64,000 nt of DNA from Pseudomonas muyukensis (GTDB taxonomy: Bacteria > Pseudomonadota > Gammaproteobacteria > Pseudomonadales > Pseudomonadaceae). Location of the stretch: the NCBI RefSeq assembly GCF_019139535.1, contig NZ_CP077073.1, positions 1,187,001-1,251,000 on the forward strand, in the 5' to 3' direction. Below the pieces are notes generated by a model. The model did no database searches. It was not told the DNA's origin and saw nothing but the letters and a program-made list of their open reading frames with translations. Position 1 is the stretch's first letter. Every line of letters begins with the position of its first letter. Both the position numbers and the translations under genes were made by a program. Shown piece after piece: positions 60,003-64,000 of this stretch.

Positions 60003-60742
60003 GTCAGCTGGAAAAGATCTACGGCGTGCATGCCGTCCAGGCACTGCTGCAACACCACCCCAAGCGGGTCAAGCAGATCTGGCTCTCCGAGGGGCGTAGC
60101 GAGCCGCGTATCCAGGCGCTGCTGGAGCTGGCCGCGCAGAATCGCGTGCAGGTCGGCCAGGCCGAACGCCGCGAGCTCGACGCCTGGGTCGAGGGCGTGC
60201 ACCAGGGCGTGGTCGCCGAGGTGAGCCCGAGCCAGGTGTGGGGCGAAGCGATGCTCGACGAGTTGCTCGAGCGCACCGAGACCCCGCCGCTGATCCTGGT
60301 GCTCGATGGCGTCACCGACCCGCACAACCTCGGCGCCTGCCTGCGCACCGCCGATGCTGCCGGCGCCACCGCCGTGGTGATCCCCAAGGACAAGTCGGCC
60401 ACGCTCACCGGAGTGGTGCGCAAGGTCGCCTGCGGCGCCGCCGAGGTGATGCCGCTGGTGGCCGTGACCAACCTGTCCCGTACCCTGGAGAAACTCCAGC
60501 AGCGCGGGCTGTGGGTGGTCGGCACCGCTGGCGAGGCCGAGCAGGAGGTCTACCAGCAGGACCTGACGGGCCCGCTGGTGATGATCATGGGCGCCGAAGG
60601 CAAGGGCATGCGCCGCCTGACCCGCGAGCACTGCGACTTCCTGGTCAAGCTGCCGATGGCCGGTAGCGTCAGCAGCCTGAACGTCTCGGTGGCCACCGGG
60701 GTGTGCCTGTTCGAGGCCGTGCGTCAGCGTCAGAAAACCTGA
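59999..60742 (+). CDS. rlmB: 23S rRNA (guanosine-2'-O-)-methyltransferase RlmB
   Basis: A 247-residue SpoU-family methyltransferase acting on G2251 of 23S rRNA. An N-terminal substrate-binding domain (KIYGVHAVQALLQHHPKRV) precedes the knotted SPOUT domain with DGVTDPHNLGACLRTADAAG, MGAEGKGMRRL and SLNVSVATGVCLFEAVRQR. It is translationally coupled to rnr, the usual pairing. Confidence 0.96.
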   Translation: MSQLEKIYGVHAVQALLQHHPKRVKQIWLSEGRSEPRIQALLELAAQNRVQVGQAERRELDAWVEGVHQGVVAEVSPSQVWGEAMLDELLERTETPPLILVLDGVTDPHNLGACLRTADAAGATAVVIPKDKSATLTGVVRKVACGAAEVMPLVAVTNLSRTLEKLQQRGLWVVGTAGEAEQEVYQQDLTGPLVMIMGAEGKGMRRLTREHCDFLVKLPMAGSVSSLNVSVATGVCLFEAVRQRQKT

Positions 60743-60756
60743 AGGCTGGCGTTATC

Positions 60757-60838
60757 TCTGTAGGAGCCGGCGAACACCGGCGTAGCCGGTGCCATGCACT
60801 GCGCTGCCTGTTTCGCCAGCAATGGCTCCTACAAGAAC
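60757..60838. repeat. REP-type palindromic elements after rlmB
   Basis: TGTAGGAGCCGGCGAACACC, CGGCGTAGCCGG and an inverted GCAATGGCTCCTACAAG, so the 82 bases can close into one hairpin between rlmB and the rpsF promoter. Confidence 0.7.
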
Positions 60839-60875
60839 GGCCGATGCCGGGTTGTTCAAATAATCGCCAATTACC

Positions 60876-60904
60876 TTGCTTGTCCCCGCGGCCTTCTCTA
60901 CAAT
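60876..60904 (+). promoter_or_regulatory. Candidate sigma-70 promoter of the rpsF operon
   Basis: TTGCTT (60876-60881), 17 bases, TACAAT (60899-60904). Transcription would start right before the leader hairpin, giving a leader of about 110 bases. Confidence 0.65.
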
Positions 60905-60911
60905 TGCGCCC

Positions 60912-60955
60912 CTTGCCGAGTTGGCCGGCGCGCATGCGCCTTCGCTCAGGGCAAG
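60912..60955 (+). promoter_or_regulatory. Probable S6:S18 autoregulatory leader of rpsF
   Basis: CTTGCC (60912-60917) pairs with GGCAAG (60950-60955) and an inner GGCG/CGCC stem (60927-60930 with 60937-60940) leaves unpaired GAGTT-type and CCG-containing segments, resembling the known rpsF leader motif to which the S6:S18 complex binds. Assignment is by eye. Confidence 0.55.
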
Positions 60956-61023
60956 ACATACAGTGTCATTCACTCCTTGTCTGACCAGATTGCTGGCAGA
61001 CTACTAACCCGTAAGGAGCATTC

Positions 61024-61449
61024 ATGCGTCATTACGAAATCATCTTCCTGGTTCACCCGGACCAGAGCGAGCAAGTCGGCGGCATGGTTGAGCGTTACAC
61101 CAAGCTGATCGAAGAAGATGGTGGCAAGATCCACCGCCTGGAAGACTGGGGCCGCCGTCAGCTGGCCTACGCAATCAACAATGTTCACAAGGCTCACTAC
61201 GTGATGCTGAACGTTGAGTGCACCGGCAAGGCCCTGGCCGAGCTGGAAGACAACTTCCGCTACAACGATGCCGTGATCCGTAACCTGGTCATCCGTCGCG
61301 ACGAAGCCGTTACCGGCCCGTCCGAGATGCTCAAGGCCGAAGAGAACCGCAGCGAGCGCCGTGAGCGTCGTGAACGTCCTGAAAATGCTGATGGCGCCGA
61401 TGGCGACGACAGCAATGACAGCGACAACAGCGACAACGCTGACGAGTAA
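61024..61449 (+). CDS. rpsF: 30S ribosomal protein S6
   Basis: A 141-residue ribosomal protein of the 30S platform that pairs with S18. [25 protein letters not shown] and [22 protein letters not shown] are conserved. The C-terminus is a long acidic tail ([19 protein letters not shown]), the region where RimK adds glutamates. TAAGGAG precedes the ATG. Confidence 0.98.
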   Translation: MRHYEIIFLVHPDQSEQVGGMVERYTKLIEEDGGKIHRLEDWGRRQLAYAINNVHKAHYVMLNVECTGKALAELEDNFRYNDAVIRNLVIRRDEAVTGPSEMLKAEENRSERRERRERPENADGADGDDSNDSDNSDNADE

Positions 61450-61478
61450 TCCACGGACCTTCTTGAGGAGCCAATCAC

Positions 61479-61709
61479 ATGGCACGTTTCTTCCGTCGTC
61501 GTAAATTCTGCCGCTTCACTGCTGAAGACGTGAAAGAGATCGACTTCAAAGATCTCAACACCCTGAAAGCTTACGTATCCGAAACCGGCAAGATCGTTCC
61601 AAGCCGCATCACCGGTACCAAAGCTCGTTATCAGCGTCAGCTGGCTACCGCTATCAAGCGCGCCCGCTTCCTGGCCCTGCTGCCCTACACCGACAGCCAC
61701 GGCCGCTGA
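61479..61709 (+). CDS. rpsR: 30S ribosomal protein S18
   Basis: A 76-residue protein beginning [18 protein letters not shown], with the conserved [21 protein letters not shown]. It binds S6 on the platform. GAGGAG lies before the start; 29 bases separate it from rpsF. Confidence 0.98.
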   Translation: MARFFRRRKFCRFTAEDVKEIDFKDLNTLKAYVSETGKIVPSRITGTKARYQRQLATAIKRARFLALLPYTDSHGR

Positions 61710-61743
61710 GACCGGGTCGTCGACTAGGTAGCAAGGGATACGC

Positions 61744-62610
61744 ATGCGAGCGTTAGCTAGTTTCATCATGCGCGGTCGTGTGCAGGCCACCCTCGTGGTG
61801 GTCATCAGCGCGGTACTGCCGCTGCTGTTCTGGTTGAGTGCCGCCGCCGGGAGCCTGGTGTTCCTGCGGCGCGGGTTCAAGGATGCATCATCGGTCATCG
61901 CCTGGGGCCTTTTGCCCGGCGTGGCGATGTGGGTATTCGGCGAGCCAAGCACCTTGCTGGTGTTTCTGGGGACGCTGGGGCTGGCCGCGCTATTGCGCGC
62001 CGAGCACAGTTGGGCCCGGATACTGCTGTCAAGCATCGTGCTGGCGCTGCTGTATGGCCTGGTCCTTGATGTGGTGCTGCGTGACACCTTCGAGGTGCTG
62101 GCCCAGGCGCTTGAAAAAGCCCTGCCGCAGTTCGAAGGCAAGCCGGTGCTGCCCGGTGAGCTGATCAGTCCGTTGCTGATCGCTTCCAGTGCGGTAATGC
62201 TGCAGTTGTTCAGTGTGCTGGCGTTGATGCTGGCGCGTTACTGGCAAGCGGCGTTGTACAACCCCGGTGGCTTCGGTCGCGAATTTCGCGAACTGCGGTT
62301 GCCGAAAGTGCCCATGCTGGCACTGGTGTCGCTGATGGTGCTGGGTCCGTTCCTCGGGCCGCAGTTCATCGTGCTGGCATCGGCCTCCAGCCTGGTGCTG
62401 CTGCTGGCAGCCATCGCCCTGGTTCATGGGCTGGTGGCGCAGGGGCGACTCGCCGGCTTCTGGCTGGTGGGGCTGTACGTGACGCTACCGCTGCTCATGC
62501 AGCTGATTTATCCGTTGCTCGTGGTTCTGGCCATTGTCGACAGCCTGATTGATTTTCGCGGTCGCAAGTCCCCTTCACAGGGTGACGACTCCGCGAACGG
62601 TGAAGGTTAA
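61744..62610 (+). CDS. Conserved polytopic membrane protein of the rpsR-rplI interval
   Basis: A 288-residue inner-membrane protein with about eight hydrophobic segments and a short hydrophilic C-terminus ([16 protein letters not shown]). I recognise it as the protein commonly found between rpsR and rplI in pseudomonads, with resemblance to DUF2232 proteins; no functional motif is seen. AAGGGA precedes the ATG. Co-transcription with ribosomal genes is likely, and rplI starts 20 bases downstream. Confidence 0.82.
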   Translation: MRALASFIMRGRVQATLVVVISAVLPLLFWLSAAAGSLVFLRRGFKDASSVIAWGLLPGVAMWVFGEPSTLLVFLGTLGLAALLRAEHSWARILLSSIVLALLYGLVLDVVLRDTFEVLAQALEKALPQFEGKPVLPGELISPLLIASSAVMLQLFSVLALMLARYWQAALYNPGGFGREFRELRLPKVPMLALVSLMVLGPFLGPQFIVLASASSLVLLLAAIALVHGLVAQGRLAGFWLVGLYVTLPLLMQLIYPLLVVLAIVDSLIDFRGRKSPSQGDDSANGEG

Positions 62611-62630
62611 AAGTTAAGAGGTTTTACCAA

Positions 62631-63077
62631 ATGGAACTGATCCTGCTGGAAAAAGTCGCCAACCTGGGCAACCTGGGCGACAAAGTAAACGTTAAGGCTG
62701 GTTACGGCCGTAACTACCTGCTGCCGTTCGGCAAGGCCACCGTTGCCAACGCCGCCAACCTGGCCGCGTTCGAAGAGCGCCGCGCCGAGCTGGAAAAAGC
62801 TGCAGCAGACAAGAAAGCTTCGGCTGAAAGCCGCGCTGCCCAACTGGCCGAGCTGGAAGTGACCATCACTGCCACCGCTGGCGACGAAGGCAAGCTGTTC
62901 GGTTCGATCGGCACCCACGACATCGCTGACGCCCTGACCGCCTCCGGCGTTGAAGTGGCCAAGGCTGAAGTTCGTCTGCCGAACGGCACCATCCGTCAGG
63001 TTGGCGAATACGACGTAGCCGTGCACCTGCACAGCGACGTCGAAGCCACCGTACGCGTGGTCGTCGTAGCTGCCTAA
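62631..63077 (+). CDS. rplI: 50S ribosomal protein L9
   Basis: A 148-residue protein with N-terminal rRNA-binding domain ([34 protein letters not shown]), a long exposed helix (about 40-75) and C-terminal domain ending [22 protein letters not shown] strong hairpin terminator follows. Confidence 0.98.
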   Translation: MELILLEKVANLGNLGDKVNVKAGYGRNYLLPFGKATVANAANLAAFEERRAELEKAAADKKASAESRAAQLAELEVTITATAGDEGKLFGSIGTHDIADALTASGVEVAKAEVRLPNGTIRQVGEYDVAVHLHSDVEATVRVVVVAA

Positions 63078-63122
63078 GCGGCTTTAATCGACTGGCCCCT
63101 GGTGGGTCAGGCGGTTAACATC

Positions 63123-63165
63123 GGGCACGGTCCTGTTTCCTACAGGCCGTGCCCTTTGTCTTTTT
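63123..63165 (+). terminator. Intrinsic terminator after rplI
   Basis: GGGCACGG-t-CCTGT (63123-63136) pairs with ACAGGCCGTGCCC (63142-63154), a 13-bp stem with one bulged base, followed by TTTGTCTTTTT. It separates rplI from dnaB. Confidence 0.9.
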
Positions 63166-63190
63166 CATCTTCCAGAATTCTTTCGTGGCC

Positions 63191-64000
63191 ATGAACGAGA
63201 TCACTACCTCCGAACAGCTCGACCTGCAAACCGCTGCCCTGAAGGTGCCGCCGCATTCCATCGAGGCCGAACAGGCCGTGCTCGGTGGCCTGATGCTGGA
63301 GAACAGCGCCTGGGAGCGGGTGCTGGACCAGGTTTCGGACGGTGACTTCTACCGGCATGACCACCGCCTGATCTTCCGCGCCATCCACAAGCTGGCGGAC
63401 CAGAACCAGCCGTTCGACGTGGTCACGTTGCACGAGCAGTTGGACAAGGAAGGCCTGTCGACCCAGGTCGGCGGGTTGGCCTACCTGGCCGAGCTGGCCA
63501 AGAACACCCCGTCGGTGGCCAACATCAAGGCCTACGCCGCGATCATTCGCGAGCGGGCCACGCTGCGCCAGCTGATCAGCATCAGCACCGACATCGCCGA
63601 CAACGCCTTCAACCCGCAAGGGCGCAATGCCGAGGAGATCCTCGACGACGCCGAACGGCAGATCTTCCAGATCGCCGAAGCGCGGCCGAAGACCGGCGGC
63701 CCGGTGGGGGTCAACGAGCTGTTGACCATGGCCATCGACCGCATCGACACGCTGTTCAACTCCGACAGCGACATCACCGGCATCTCCACCGGCTACACCG
63801 ACCTGGACGAGAAGACCAGCGGCCTGCAGCCGGCCGACCTGATCATCGTGGCCGGCCGTCCGTCGATGGGCAAGACCACCTTCGCCATGAACCTGGTGGA
63901 AAACGCCGTGCTGCGCAGCGACAAGGTGGTGCTGGTGTTCTCCCTCGAGATGCCAGGTGAGTCGCTGGTCATGCGTATGCTCTCCTCGCTCGGGCGCATC
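63191..64000 (+). CDS. dnaB: Replicative DNA helicase DnaB (N-terminal 270 residues)
   Basis: Partial: the frame runs off the right edge. The N-terminal domain contains VPPHSIEAEQAVLGGLML, the linker follows, and the RecA-like domain begins with GLQPADLIIVAGRPSMGKTTFAMN, where GRPSMGKTT (about 220-228) is Walker A. It unwinds DNA at the replication fork as a hexamer. The usual position after rplI supports the call. Confidence 0.97.
   Translation, partial: MNEITTSEQLDLQTAALKVPPHSIEAEQAVLGGLMLENSAWERVLDQVSDGDFYRHDHRLIFRAIHKLADQNQPFDVVTLHEQLDKEGLSTQVGGLAYLAELAKNTPSVANIKAYAAIIRERATLRQLISISTDIADNAFNPQGRNAEEILDDAERQIFQIAEARPKTGGPVGVNELLTMAIDRIDTLFNSDSDITGISTGYTDLDEKTSGLQPADLIIVAGRPSMGKTTFAMNLVENAVLRSDKVVLVFSLEMPGESLVMRMLSSLGRI

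Noticed and set aside
57315..60044. Very long open frame (about 900 codons) antisense to rnr
   Set aside because: It mirrors the codon structure of a high-GC gene, has Asp/His/Val-rich low-information sequence, no ribosome site and no family resemblance; rnr on the other strand is certain.

Overview
The window reads as a stretch of Pseudomonas chromosome, most likely from the P. putida group. The base composition is high GC, nearly every gene has a conserved Pseudomonas core neighbourhood (waaL-msbA-hldE; parE-x-x-parC; miaA-hfq-hflX-hflK-hflC-hisZ-purA; rnr-rlmB-rpsF-rpsR-rplI-dnaB), and the intergenic gaps carry REP-type palindromes of the GTAGGAGC kind typical of that group. The genus call is firm; the species call is an inference. 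No prophage, insertion sequence, CRISPR array, integrase or plasmid gene was seen.

Layout. 1-12 kb: lipopolysaccharide core genes (waaL partial, msbA, hldE, waaA) with a conserved protein carrying a degenerate Nudix-like box, an aldo/keto reductase, a D-amino-acid-oxidase-like flavoprotein, a divergent emrE/LysR pair and a TolC-family outer-membrane protein. 12-16.5 kb: TPP riboswitch, thiC and a CytX-type pyrimidine permease, then a convergent lipoprotein gene. 16.6-25 kb: nudF, a DUF1249 gene, cpdA, an esterase, and topoisomerase IV (parE, parC) with two secreted or membrane-bound small proteins between the subunits. 25-37.5 kb: an orphan PqiC-like lipoprotein, AhpA-like membrane protein and divergent serB, psd, a sulfurtransferase, an HDOD protein, motA-motB, a TIR-like protein, rsgA, orn and a TRIC-like channel.

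37.5-38.5 kb is the only sizeable region without genes. It holds two about 270-bp copies of one element in opposite orientation, each folding into the same series of hairpins, with base-pair-preserving changes between the copies and hexanucleotide tandem repeats around them. It is the strongest candidate here for something not well described. 38.5-52 kb: queG, nnrD, tsaE, amiB, mutL, miaA, hfq, hflX, hflK, hflC, hisZ, purA. 52-57 kb: a chemoreceptor, a two-gene iron-type ABC importer without a local ATPase gene, and two tRNA-Leu(CAG) genes. 57-64 kb: rnr, rlmB and the ribosomal protein operon rpsF-rpsR-(membrane protein)-rplI, ending in a partial dnaB.

Most genes are housekeeping: envelope building (LPS, phosphatidylethanolamine, peptidoglycan hydrolysis), RNA and tRNA maturation (orn, rnr, rlmB, miaA, queG, tsaE, Hfq), DNA topology and repair (parE, parC, mutL, dnaB) and cofactor or amino-acid synthesis (thiC, serB, purA). 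Many adjacent genes overlap by 1-4 bases, which suggests translational coupling. All motifs were read by eye; no database search was run.
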